Assembly: GCA_022316685.1 (NCBI GenBank)
Contig: JAKJHU010000046.1
Coordinates: forward strand, 6,485,001 to 6,549,000
Reading direction: 5' to 3'
Origin: Progne subis subis
Taxonomy: Eukaryota > Chordata > Aves > Passeriformes > Hirundinidae
Length of the DNA stretch: 64,000 bases
The notes beneath the pieces were generated by a model. The model made no database searches and had not been told where the DNA came from. It saw only the letters and a list, made by a program, of their open reading frames with translations. Below, in pieces: positions 13,581 through 25,143 of this stretch (position 1 is the first letter of the stretch; every line of letters starts with the position of its first letter). The position numbers were made by a program, and so were the translations under genes.

Positions 13581-13946
13581 AGACACTTCAACTTAAATAA
13601 TAACAAAACTATTTCACGGTGCTTTAAAGTATATCACAAATAAGTTCCTAAAATGTTAATTACATTTTATCAGCCAAGTGCCTACACCAACACAAGAACA
13701 GAACTAACTCTTCTCAGCAAATATTGCAAAAGCATTCTTTTTAGGTATAGCTATTTTCAGTATCAAGTCCCAAAGATTAATGATGTTTCAAATCTGAATT
13801 CTTCTGAATTCCAACTCGACACTTCTAGAAACTCATAAGAAGAGCAATTCATTTGAAAAAATTTAGAATAAGTTACGCACATTTATGATACTTAAATAAC
13901 TACTCTGCTTTTAAAAGGAAATATCTATGTTAAAGAAATTAGTCAC

Positions 13947-14021
13947 AAAATCACAGAACGTGCTGAGTTGGAAAGGACCATAAGGATAATCCAGTCCAAC
14001 TCCTGGCCCTCCACAGGACCA
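13947..14021 (-). mobile_element. CR1 LINE 3'-end fragment, minus orientation
   Basis: AAAATCACAGAACG..GAGTTGGAAAGGACCATAAGG..ATCCAGTCCAACTCCTGGCCCT is the reverse complement of a typical avian CR1 tail. The left edge (AATCACAGAA) corresponds to the terminal octamer repeat, so the element's 3' end lies at the left. Similarity fades after about 14021, consistent with strong 5' truncation. Confidence 0.85.
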
Positions 14022-17000
14022 TTTTGCTGTGTTTCTCTGCAGAGCTTTGCAATTTAAATTTGAAGAAGCAAATACAGGTGAGCAACTCCAGATCGAATCT
14101 TCTCTAAAGCTAACAGTAATATAATAAAAGGCATTTGAAGCAATACCTTTTCTAGATTGAGAATTCTTTTCCCATCCTCAACAAAAAATGCTCTCAGAAG
14201 CCACCACACTGACCCATGGATGTGAGTAAAGAGAGGAGACCTAATGCAACAGCATCAGATCTATCCCATTCCTAAAAGATCTCAACACTTACAAAGAAAG
14301 CTGAAAATGCGAATGAAACCTGTTGCACCAAGTCCATGGGAAATGTAGACAAAAAATATGTAATTACTGTAGAGTTGTGCAAAACCCTTGAGAAAAATTA
14401 AGCTCAAGAAAAAAAATTAAAGGTACTTTTAGCATCAAATTATATCCTAGTTCCTCTACTGCTGCTTTGAAACACTTAAAATTCATGCTCGATAAATATC
14501 TTCCTGGCAAATTCATTCTTTCAGAATTACTAAAGTATGTTGCAATGCTTTTATATACATAACTAGTATTTCAAAAGCAAATACTTAAACATTTGAAACC
14601 TATGTCAATATGAATCCTCTTAAATAAAAGCTAAACCAATTGCCCTAAGAAAAATTCTCATATCAGCTTAATTTTTAGAAAAATCTGCCTCAAATCAAAG
14701 CTAAAAACATTACAAACCAACCAAAAGGCAGCGTCTGAGCTGAAATTAACTAAAATAAATTGCACTCCCTTTACTGTATTACTTCTAGGTGTTCTGATTT
14801 GTTGTCCCTGACTGAATAGAGACATCAAAAACACCATTGTTTTTCCATTAATACAGATACACGTGACATCAGGGTGCTTTTTTTCTGTGCTGTCTAAATT
14901 ACTGAGGGGAGAATAACAGTGTTAACAACCAAGACAATCCTCCCATTGCAATGGGGTACTATCACTTTGAATGGTGAATGTTTGTCAGCCTTTAGCTAAC
15001 AGCCAGATGAGGGAAATGGGAGAGTTAGCACATAAAAGACATTCCTTTTACAGAGTAAAATATTATGAATCTTCATTCAAGTTACAGATTAAAACTGTAA
15101 AAAACATGCAAATATAGATCTTTCTTTATGATCAGTTAGGAGCAAAACATTGCTTTTACATGCTGCTATGCATACATGTCATTCAGAAAGGAAAAAAAAA
15201 GTAAACTCCATTAAGCAACCACGGAACAAAAATTGGTTGCAAGTTATAAACTTGTATACTGAAGATCCAGGAAGAAAAGCTCACTAAAGAAAAAAGCAGC
15301 AGTACATTTACATTCAGAAACATGTTACTAACTTGTAACATGAGTAATTTATATACTTCAGGAAAAAAAAAGCTTAACCTTTTTCTAGTACTTTTTAAAG
15401 TACTGAAATTTGCATTTTGTCCAGCAATTTTGTAACAGACTTGTTTTTTGTAGAGTAAGAAACAAAGGAACGTCCCACAACATAATTTAATATCTAAATA
15501 GATGCAATGTGAACCAAATAAATGCAAAGCAATTTGCCTAAATTACTTGAAATATTGCATTCCATTTCAAACAAGCTGAAATACAAAATACAGTTACGAC
15601 ATTATTTCACATTGCTTATATTAAATCCTTACTTCATTTTCCACCTAGAAACAGTTTTGTGTCCTTACAGCAATATTATTAAATGCAGCCATTATAGATC
15701 TAACACAAGATTAGAAAACCCAATTTACTTCTCTGGAAATAAAACTATCACTTTGATCTAACTCCCTATATGTATTTAGAACTGGGTACTACGGGCCACA
15801 GAAGGGCAAATCTTACCTGCAAATGTGCCTTCCATTGAACCTTAGATCCCTCCTAAAATGCCAGAAGAGCAGGTACTTCCAGTACCACAAAAAGTCTCCA
15901 CGCTGCACTTGTCCAAACTAACAGTCAGGCAACAGCTGCTCAGTTTAAAGCTACAAACTGTGGCAAAATGCATAACTGACATGCCTTGTGTAAGCCATGA
16001 AGAAGACATGCATTTGGCTGGCTCACTGAAAGGTCAGGTTTCCCACCTCCCCAGATAAAAGCTGAAACACTAGGATTCAAATGGAAGGAAGTTTAAAAAT
16101 TAAGGATGAGCATACATCCTGCTAAGACTAAAAGCATTTGATTTTGACAGCAGAGTTATAAACAAGAGTGATTTTAATTCTGCTGGATTTTTGTCTTTAA
16201 ATATATTAAGAAATAAGTTATCCTACACTCAGGCTTTTGTACAAGCTATATTTATATCAATGTTGTTTAAACAGGCCAACAGTAATAAATGGAATTACTT
16301 TTGTTTTAGGAAACTTCATCTGAAGCATTACAAAAACCACAATGTGGGTTTCTTTATTAGCAACTGCCTTACCTTTACAGCTATTAGACTCCCTGCACTA
16401 ACAACTCTAGTAAAAGGCAATAGCATTAGCTTTAATGGGACGTAGGGCTATGACTTAGGCAATCATCCAAAAAAGTCTCTTTGAGAGGCAAAGTAGAGAA
16501 AAATCTCCCTGAGGCTTCCAGAAATGTGAGTAACCAGGAAGAAATTACAAATAGGGGGAATTAAAAAGACAGCATAGCCCTCAGATCACATGTATGTTCA
16601 GAAAGTAAGTAGAAATCAAATCCCTTGCCTTCATCCCACAGTCAGTATCTGCCTCCGGCACTTTTATCACTTCTTTTCTTCATTCTAACCTTACCCTTGT
16701 CTACACACAGTTTACACCACTTTTACAAGCAGCAGGACTACATCACTGAAAAGTTAGTTATGAAATTTGCTAGAGTACACAAGACTGAAAACCAATATGC
16801 TGCCACAAGAAAGCTTTCTCCATTTCCCCAGGAAGTCTGAGAAAGGTCTGTGCAGGACTGGAATGCAAGCAGTACACTCAGAGACACTTTGTTTATATGG
16901 TGAATATATGTCTTGTCTGAAAAATCTCTACTGAAGGAACGACCATGGGACCTGGCCAACACACCATAATTTTTTCATTGACAACACAAGCATATTCTTT

Positions 17001-18290
17001 CTTAATTGGAAGAATGACAATTTAGTGTTGTTTCCAACTTCCAGCTGGAAACTAGGATACTTAGATTCTCAAAAAATTCATGTCAAATATGATAACATAA
17101 GGATGCCTATGGAGATGCAATAGAAAACTTTAGAAATAATTTTATCTATAAATATAAATTTTATTAATGCTATTTCACTACAAATATACAAAATGAACCA
17201 TCAAATTAAACATTTCTCATCAATATATGATCAATACCAAAGTATTTTTCACTAGTTATAAAAGCAAATGTCTGAAAAGCCAAAGAAAATAACTGAATGC
17301 CTTTGATCTGCTAGGTAAACTGTACAGTATTTCTCAGAATTTAGCAAAAAAAATTGTGTCTGGAGAGAAATAAAACAGCATTATCCCACAACACTTGATT
17401 TTCTCTCCTAGTTTGTTTCCTAAAACCAAAGCTTCAAGAGATGACTTTTGAGTCATCTTGTTGCTTGAGTCCTTGGGGTTTTCTACTCATGATTGACATG
17501 CTAACATAAACATACCGAAAAAGTTCCATTCTACACTTTAAAAGTTCCCATGGACACTACTTTTACAAGGTCCATTCAAACGAATGTTCAGACCTTTAAA
17601 ATAATAAACAATAATAAGCAGTTCAGGGATTAACTATCTGCACTCAGAATCCCATTTCATTTTTTTTTTCTGAAGAGTACTCATCATAAAAAAATAATAA
17701 ATTTGATTTTAAAACTAACATCACTTTGCACGAACTTCTGCTCTGTCAGCCTTCATTCACAGACATCAGCGTGTCCTTAATTACCTTCCCCACAACAAAC
17801 CTCGAACAACACAGACTCATTCCATGTATTTAAGCTCTTTTTTACTTCTGGTGGAAATAACAGCTATAGACACCCAACAAAAATGTTGCTATAAGCTGAG
17901 ACACAGATACACAGGTTAAAGGATCAACAGTATACCCAAAGTGTCACACAGTATTCTTGGAACGAAACTCAGTTCTGTTTCTTAATGGCTTAGCCCTGTA
18001 CACAGATTAGGATATCCAGATCCATACAGACGTACCTGGAGTATGATACCTATTACATCCAAAAGTGCAATTTTACAGATGGAAATATTTTAAATTCTTT
18101 TAATAAGATTACTTACACTTGGTTAGCTTCAAACTTCTGCCTGGTTCAATTATGTGTCTATCTTGCAGTTATACGCAAAGGAAAGAGGAAAGAGGACTGT
18201 AAGGACAAGACAAGCTGTGTGGGTAGAGCTTAAATCTTTGTGCCTATAATGTATTAAACATGTTAGATTGAATAAATTTTTTATTAAATT
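14022..18290. other. Noncoding, nothing recognised
   Basis: AT-rich sequence with short A and T runs. Open frames up to 114 codons (15183-15527, minus) are Phe/Leu/Lys-rich as expected from AT-rich DNA. No splice-bounded exon or repeat was identified. Confidence 0.55.
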
Positions 18291-20440
18291 AATGTTGTCA
18301 AGGATCCTCATTAAGTCCTTCTCCCACTACCCTTGGTGTGACCAATCTGGCTTCAACCAGGCCTGGCCAGAGGGTGACAGGTCCAGGAGACTGACCTCAG
18401 TGATCTTTCCCTTCTGCCAGTTTGCAGCAATAATCATTGTAGCCAGCTCCAGATGGTCCCACTTGTCTCTAGATTTAGAGCTGTCCTCCAGAACCTTTCT
18501 CCTCCTTGCTGATGTCGCAGCCTTGATCCATGCTTCCTGCCATGTCACTCTTCTTTCTGTTCCTAACCAGATGACCTGCACTTGTTCCTGCTCGTCCTGA
18601 CCTGCATCCTGGCGGCAACACAGCAGGCATGAAATCCTTATTTCCTGACTCACACCCTTGCCTCAGGCCACACTATCTGCATACAGACTGATCTGTCTCC
18701 AGTATCTGATTTCCTCTCCTATAGTGCATTATCTGATGCATCTTACCACAGACTGTCAGCCTAAGACACACTTTGTCTTTTCAGGTCTTAATTTCAGCTT
18801 GTTTGACTTTATCTCTCATTCTAGATGGTCTTAACCTTTGGGCCCAGCCAAATCATGCTGGCCTTTCTTAATCTATGTACATCAAGCTTGTTATCACCCA
18901 TGACTCTGACGTATAGCTATCAGACAACCGCTCCACTTTCAGGGATCCTTGAATTTTCCCAATTTTGTAACAATACACTTTGCGCAAAGGGTACAAGAAA
19001 GAGCAGTGGGGAAAGCCAGAGACTTGGGCACCTGTTTGCTGTGAATCCTTGCAGACGGCAAAATCTGATTACAAAAAAAGGGTAATCACTAAATTCTCTG
19101 GGATGAATGAAGAAGGTTTTCTTAAGATGAATGCAGTCTGCCTCCACATTCATGACAAATTAGTTTCCTTATGTTCTTGGTCAAAACCTGCCATTGTCAG
19201 TCTAACAAGTCCTGTCGAGCTTTCTCTGGAAGATGTAGTCCGATTTATATCACACAGAGTGGCATCAGACTCCTCCATTTTAGAAGACACTAAAGTGAAA
19301 AGTATACTGATACAAAATGTTTACAGTCTGCTCCATCTTCAGACCCCTCTTTCTAACTTTCCTTCCCTTTATCTTAGATGACAAACAGAATTAAATTGGG
19401 GTGGAGGGAAGAGTACGTTTCTTTCAAATGATAGCTCTCTCAAATGTAAAGTACAAACATTTTCACGTACTCTAGTTCCTCCTTTAAGAAAGACACAACC
19501 TTTTTTCACTTTGCATAAAAATGTCAACACCATATGAACTGTGACAATGACTGGCCCTTCAAATATGATTCCAGTGAAAGTTCTGGCCCATTCACAACTG
19601 TGAGCAAACTTCTGTAACAATGAATTTGTAAGAAACAGAACAGGCTGAGAAGCAGGATTTCCTTTCTACAGGAAAAAAAAAGAACAAACAACCTGGCTTC
19701 AATCCAAAGCCCATTGAAAGCCACACTTAAAATTTTTACTAACCAAAAACTGAGTTACATACAGAGGTACTAAAACAGTGCAGCCTAAATGTCTTCAGTG
19801 TTCATATGTGAAAATTATGTTCCCTGTAGCAACAGAGTTTCTAACGAGGATGTGAATGTCACCGGCCAGCTGTGGGAACTCCAGGCACCCGTGGTTCCCG
19901 GGAGTCCACTGTCAGCCTGTCGCTGTGCTACCGGGCCCAGTGGCAGCCCTCAGTCGGGAGTCTGACAGCTCCGTGAGCCATCTGAGGGCAGCGCTTGCCG
20001 GCGCCCTGCTCCAGGCCCAAGGCAGGACTCTGCCGCACAGCAGGCCCGGCATGAGTTTTTGGAAACCATCAGTCTCAGATCCACACGACTGGGAATTCTG
20101 GCTTAGAAGGTCTGGTATGTTTGGAAGCCTTCTGTGGAACTAACAACACTGGCTGATCTGCCCACAAAACCATCCTAGCCCTGGGGACTCAGTGCATTTA
20201 AGGTCCTTAGCTACCAAGGAAAACCTTAGAAAGCATTCCCTGGAGCTGGACTGCTTGTGACTGCAAGGCTCATCGCTCAGGTCACTAAGTAACCCCTGAA
20301 GGACTGAACACAAAGAACTCACAAAGTGCTTGCTGCTAGGGAGACTCAAACCCAGGAAGCTATCCCAGTATTAGGGACTTGCTGTTTGCAGGATCCCTAT
20401 TTGCTGGGCAGATATTACATAAAAGCCCTAACTAAAGAGA
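18291..20440. other. Slightly GC-richer noncoding stretch with long chance-like ORFs
   Basis: Base composition rises compared with the flanks. Open frames of 108-133 codons occur on both strands (18327-18653 minus, 18980-19381 plus), and a GC-rich patch lies at 19856-20060. It borders the decayed LINE fragment, so much of it may be old mobile-element sequence, but I cannot assign a family. Confidence 0.4.
19856..20060. other. GC-rich patch
   Basis: About 200 bases are clearly richer in G and C than the surroundings, with several CpGs (for example CACCGGCC, CCCGGG, GCCGGCGCC). It contains an open frame of 95 codons on the plus strand (19856-20143) that I do not recognise. It is too short for a typical CpG-island promoter, and no neighbouring first exon is visible. 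Confidence 0.5.
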
Positions 20441-20677
20441 GCATTAATTTTTTGAGAAATCCTCCTTTTGGATCATGAAGGCACTCACCATTAAAGTAGT
20501 GGGCTCCTCTTTAAACACACTGTGCAAGAGTGTTGAACTTCGTCTCCAAAAATTGCAAACATTTTGAAAGAAAAGTAGTGGAATGCCGTCTAGTCCAGAA
20601 AAGGTTCTCAAACACAAATTCAACTGCCCTTGAAATATTTTCAAGATTTCATGATATAGACTGGTTGTATTAAACAA
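20441..20677 (-). mobile_element. Decayed non-LTR retrotransposon, reverse-transcriptase fragment
   Basis: The minus-strand frame contains Gly-Leu-Asp-Gly-Ile-Pro, then a Leu-Leu-His-Ser-Val-Phe segment. These are followed by Glu-Pro-Thr-Thr-Leu and an Ile-Gln-Lys-Glu-Asp-Phe-Ser-Lys-Asn segment that meets a stop where CR1/L2 elements have Asn-Tyr-Arg-Pro. The order and spacing follow the conserved 'PDGIP ... P..W..A...PI.KK ... NYRP' block at the start of the CR1/L2 reverse transcriptase. The Pro before Asp, the Trp and the Tyr are all changed. The similarity is motif-level only. It suggests an ancient LINE copy (CR1 or L2 clade) with no function left. An adjoining open frame at 20641-20835 may be more of the same element. 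Confidence 0.4.
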
Positions 20678-23208
20678 TTTTCCTTCTGCTTTGGAAGCTT
20701 TTGGAGAACTTTCTTGAAAGTCATGTGAAGTGCAGTAATATTTACTCTGACAACTGATTTGGAGTTAGAGTGCCTGTCCTCCCAAGAAGTCATTATATGT
20801 GACAGAGCCCTACTTTCATGGAAAGGGCTAAACACCTGCCTGCTGATTGAATTCCTTCTTTATTTTGCTTTGCTTGCACATACAGCTTTTACTTTATCTA
20901 TTAAACTCTCTTCAACTGAATTTTTCAATTAATTTTTGCACTGTTATCCTTTCTGATTCTCTTCCTATCTCATTGTAGGGAAGTGAGTGGCAGCAAGGTG
21001 CTACATACCAGGGTTAAACAACAGCAGCTATTACAGCACAACAGGATCAATACATTCCCTTTTCAGTGCCTCCAAACAACTACTGGGTGAAGTGTTCCCA
21101 TGACATTCTGCATCCTGTGACAAATCCTCCATCACATTTGATGAGAGAGCTATTGATGTGAATTAAAATTTCTCAGGTTTAGATGAGGTTAGCTTATTGA
21201 GGTTAAATCCAGCCATACAGAGGATGCTGGACAGATGAAAATAACCTTCTCATCAATCTGCATGGACAGGACAATTTCTCAAAAGATACACACCCATGAA
21301 TAATGACCAGAGCTTTGAATTCAGAATGCAGTTGTGTTCCTTGCTAATGTAAACTACTTGGTCACATCACCAGGTAACACTCCATATAAATGTTTTTAGA
21401 GAGGACTCTTATCATTTCTCAGATATAATACATCATCACAATATAAATGAACAGGAAGCGTCCACATCCATAAAATTTCAATATCCTAAAGCTGCAGGAC
21501 ACCTCTTCCTCACCAGAGACCAGCGCAGTAAATCATGCCTAGATCACTACAGTAAATCCAGTCTCTACTGTCTACACAGGTTATCAGTGGAATTGCAAAC
21601 GGAGTTCAAAATCTTGGCTTTTTAAAAATGTTTTACGTCCTTTGGCTTAGAATCCAACAATATACACCACATAATACTATCACCATAGATAGCCCCAAAC
21701 TAGTGCAAAATGTGCTGGTACATGGAGTACACAGAGTACACATGTGCACTCACTAGCTCAGGCTCCATAAAAAGATGCAGCTATATCAGCAGCTTGGTGA
21801 GCCTGAGCTAACTACTGCTGCTGCTTCAGTTTCAGAAGTCAGTTCTGAAGCAGATGGCTCAGGTATTCTAACCTTGCTTTCTGAGCTGTCACAGGAATGT
21901 TCCTGTTTATTTTTCTAAAGCACTTATCTCCCCAGAACAAATAAAAACCAAACAAAATAAACCAGAATACCCTACCAAAATTGGACACTATACCGTACAT
22001 ATCTGTCTCTTACAGACAATGACAGGTGAAACTTAGTAACATTGCTCAAGTTACTGCTGAAATTCATTCACATGCTACAAGTTTGCCATCTGTACCTGTA
22101 ATTCTTAGAATATTTTAGTGCCTTTCTCTGCCCTCTGATTCACCTAGAGAGAAACTAATTAAAACAAGAAAGGACCACTTTTTGGGATAAAAATAAGACA
22201 GCCATATATGGACATTATTTGTTAAAAATTGACATACCATTATTTGTTAAAAATTGAGTCAGTATCTGTGTTAGTTAAGGAACCGATTTTGCACTTATTT
22301 TCATATTCCATAAAATTTTGGGCAAGCCATAATATCCACATGCATCACTTCTACCATAATATGACTGAGATACTACATCCTTTTGTTATGGTTTATCAGA
22401 CAATGATAAATCTCCAAAGGCTTGAATAACCTATGAAATATTCTAGGCATTAACTAAAAATTAATCAATAATGTAACTACTGTTCTGTACAAAACCGCCT
22501 TTTAAAGCACAGAATTTGTACCAAGAAAGCTTCGTTTAACTTCCAAAACTGACTAAACTAAGTCACATTAAGGATATTATTACATATGAAGATGATCAGC
22601 ATGGTAGTATACAACATCCATTTTCCAACAGGCACTTTCCATACAGACAGCACCAATTTATTTGACGTGATCCAATACTACAAAGATGATGGACCCAGGA
22701 GAAGACCAACAATAAATCAGTAATGAAGCATATGTGCTTCACAACACACAGTGCAATGCTGGCAGCTACTTGTATAATGACAACAATAATAACCAAGTAG
22801 AGCACACACTCCTTTCTCTAGTTCTGAACCAAGTCAGTGCCTGAGTAGGAGCACTCGGGAAATGAGAAATACTAGATACAGGAACACCCTAAAAACAACA
22901 GTTTAGGCATTAAATTTGGATGCAGGGAGAAAAGATTCCAACAAGAAAAAAACACGAAAAGGTGTTTGTTCTGTAATAGGATTCTTTTCAGTTTAGCTGC
23001 ATTTTTACTTTATTAAACTAAGATAGCTATTCATTTTGACATATAATGACTGCAAAGGAAAATTCCTATTTGAAAATATGAAACCTTTCTTATCTGTTAA
23101 CTTCATGGATGAGTACATAAATTACTGAACACCATATAGCGTTAATAATTTCGCAATTCATCCTATACTTTAAGTGGACAGAGATTTAAAAGAAAAATTC
23201 TGCATTAC
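20678..23208. other. Noncoding, nothing beyond a small tandem repeat
   Basis: Intron-like or intergenic sequence. The only structure seen is the two-copy repeat at 22213-22257. No acceptor/donor pair encloses a convincing reading frame. Confidence 0.55.
22213..22257. repeat. Two-copy tandem repeat, period 25
   Basis: A 20-base unit beginning CATTATTTG and ending AAATTGA occurs at 22213-22232 and again, identical, at 22238-22257. This is a small local duplication without visible function. Confidence 0.9.
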
Positions 23209-23500
23209 CTTTAAGCATTGTTCTTCCAGTTGATCCTCCAAAGATATTTAAAAGACCACTTCTTGCTCCTAATGATGTAGTTGCTTCTAGTAAAGCACCA
23301 GTTATATAATTAGAGAGTGCAGTCCTCTGTAAAGTGGCACGATATTGACCGTAAGCACCTGTTACACATGGTTTTTCACAAAACCCATCTCCATTATATA
23401 TACAGTCTGTAACAGATGTTGGGAGCTTTCTCCAAAAATGAGGAATATGTTCAAAAATATCTTCTGCTCCTTCCTCTTCTTCTCTCACTGCACTGAAGAT
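23209..23500 (-). CDS. Internal coding exon of an unrecognised protein
   Basis: The minus-strand exon is bounded by an acceptor, TTTTACATTCTCCACAG|ATC (AG at 23502-23501), and a donor, AAAG|GTAATG (GT at 23208-23207). It is 292 bases long and encodes 97 complete codons plus one base, entering in phase 0 and leaving in phase 1. The peptide begins Ile-Phe-Ser-Ala-Val-Arg with a run of four Glu. It then has a Phe-Trp-Arg-Lys-Leu-Pro stretch, a Cys-containing Tyr-Asn-Gly-Asp-Gly-Phe-Cys segment, and a C-terminal helix-like portion ending in a Gly-rich Leu-Leu-Asn-Ile-Phe-Gly-Gly segment. Its composition is balanced like a folded globular domain and unlike the Phe/Leu/Ser/Lys-rich chance ORFs around it. 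I could not assign a family. There is no signal peptide or membrane helix. Neighbouring exons of the same gene were not found. It lies 3' of a probable stop-containing exon at 28397-28552, so it belongs either to a second minus-strand gene or to a longer isoform. Confidence 0.8.
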
Positions 23501-24437
23501 CTGTGGAGAATGTAAAAGCACGGACTGTTAGTTCATTTGCTTAGGATAACACACTGAATATAAAACAATTCCAAATGACCATGACTTCTTGTGAAGTTCA
23601 ATGACCTGCAACATCTACTTATCCAAAACCGTTTGTTAAGATTTTGAGTTATGCTTCCAAATAGGATATTTAAGTAAGAAGTCATTCTGGCTTTCAATCT
23701 ATGTTTAAAAGTATTCTAAAGATAACCATTAGACTAAAAAAACCCCCATCAATATACCTCATCAACATTTAAAATACAGAATATGCACAAAATTGTTTAT
23801 AATACTATTGGATCTGTTGTACTTCCAGAAAATCTTAGAGATATCAGTAGCAGAAAAAACAGGTCAACTCAGGGTTGGAACTTTTTCTTGCTGAGTGGGT
23901 GGGGTTTTGCAAACAGAAATGGTTTTAATCACTCTGAACCCTTTTTCAAAATGTTCAGGTGTCACGTTTATTGCATTACTTCCAGCCTATGCACAGGTCC
24001 TCTATCTTATATTGGTTTAGTACTCTTTTTCCAGTATTTGTAATAACATGCTAATGAACTTCAGTCTGTGGCTTAGCAACTATGTAATGTTTGCTTATTT
24101 AAAAGAGTCTAATGATCAAAGCAAGAATCTGAAAGAAATCTCGTCATTTAGTATACAAGGGGAGACTTAATGCTTTGCATTCTTGTATGCTGACTTACTG
24201 ATTAACATTAATAATTTATTTCAATGATCCATGCTTCTTAATTACAAAGTGTAAACTAAAAATTAACACAGGGAAAGGTCAGCATAAATGTCACCAGGAC
24301 AGGTGCTGAGAGAATTTTCATGAGGTGGTGCCCCACCAGTCTTAGATCTGCAGAAGAAACAAGCGGATGGCTTCATGACAGTTTTTTTCAATTATAATGC
24401 CTCGTGTCTTGTTGCCATCCTTTCCCACATATAAACA

Positions 24438-24730
24438 AAACACAGCTATCCATCAACATGGCAGAAAGTGCAGCCAGCCCTAGAAAGCAAGTACACATGT
24501 GCTCAGCCACACGAGAAGAAGCTGTTTGCACAGCCTGTGCACGCCACACGTCAGAGGCACGGGCACCCTGCCCACGGGATACATGCGTGCCCAGCCACAG
24601 AGCCAGGGAGGGAAGCGGCTCCCGGGACAGGGGTCTCACACCCCTCCAACTCTGCCCTGAGACTGGCATCAACCCTGCCAGGTGAGTGAGGAGCAAGCCA
24701 ACTCCCTGCTCCATGAGGGATCCCACCCTC
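24438..24730. other. GC-rich patch with overlapping ORFs
   Basis: A GC-elevated segment contains open frames on several frames of both strands (for example 24404-24685 plus and 24388-24726 minus), which is what a local loss of AT-rich stop codons produces. CpGs are present but not dense. No splice or start context singles out one frame. Confidence 0.5.
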
Positions 24731-24984
24731 CACTAACAGAACAGGTGAACAGTGACGTGCTTCTTTCATCTGTGTAAACAAATTGCAGAAAATCAAATAT
24801 AATCTGATATATTAAGTAGATATTTGCTATCTTAGCTTTAATTTTTGTAATAATCATGTTTGAGGGGAAACAGTAAAATTTTATATTAAAAATATAATAA
24901 TTCATTAACTAGCAATGGAATTCAATGATCTGAAAAAGAACACTGACATAATTATTAACATAAAAAAGTAATGTTCATATGTTG

Positions 24985-25067
24985 ACTGTTATATATATGT
25001 TCATATATATATATTCATATATATATATGTTCATATATATTCATATGTTGAGTTATATATAACTCAA
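24985..25067. repeat. AT microsatellite with palindrome
   Basis: Alternating TATA tracts are interrupted by repeated TTCATA units. They end in a perfect 20-base palindrome at 25048-25067 (TTGAGTTATA/TATAACTCAA). This is low-complexity DNA that is likely to be length-variable. Confidence 0.9.
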
Positions 25068-25091
25068 TTCCACTAAAAGATAGCTTCTGTC

Positions 25092-25143
25092 ATGCACTAC
25101 ACCATGATGCACTACAATACTCATGCACTATACTACAGCATGA
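25092..25143. repeat. Imperfect short tandem repeat (ATGCACTAC units)
   Basis: Three loosely spaced copies of ATGCACTA(C/T)A lie directly right of the AT microsatellite, with spacings of about 14 to 17 bases and intervening sequence related to CATG/ACTC. This is probably a degenerate minisatellite. Confidence 0.6.

Larger units (their letters stand above)
9485..13946. other. Noncoding with hairpin, CR1 scrap and poly(T)
   Basis: Apart from the hairpin at 10516-10574, the CR1 scrap at 12118 and the poly(T) at 13525-13574, I see nothing. The 94-codon open frame at 10671-10955 on the plus strand shows no domain. Confidence 0.55.

Noticed and set aside
18980..19381. 133-codon plus-strand ORF
   Set aside because: It overlaps open frames on the other strand in a GC-raised patch, has no splice-bounded structure, and its product has no recognisable motif.
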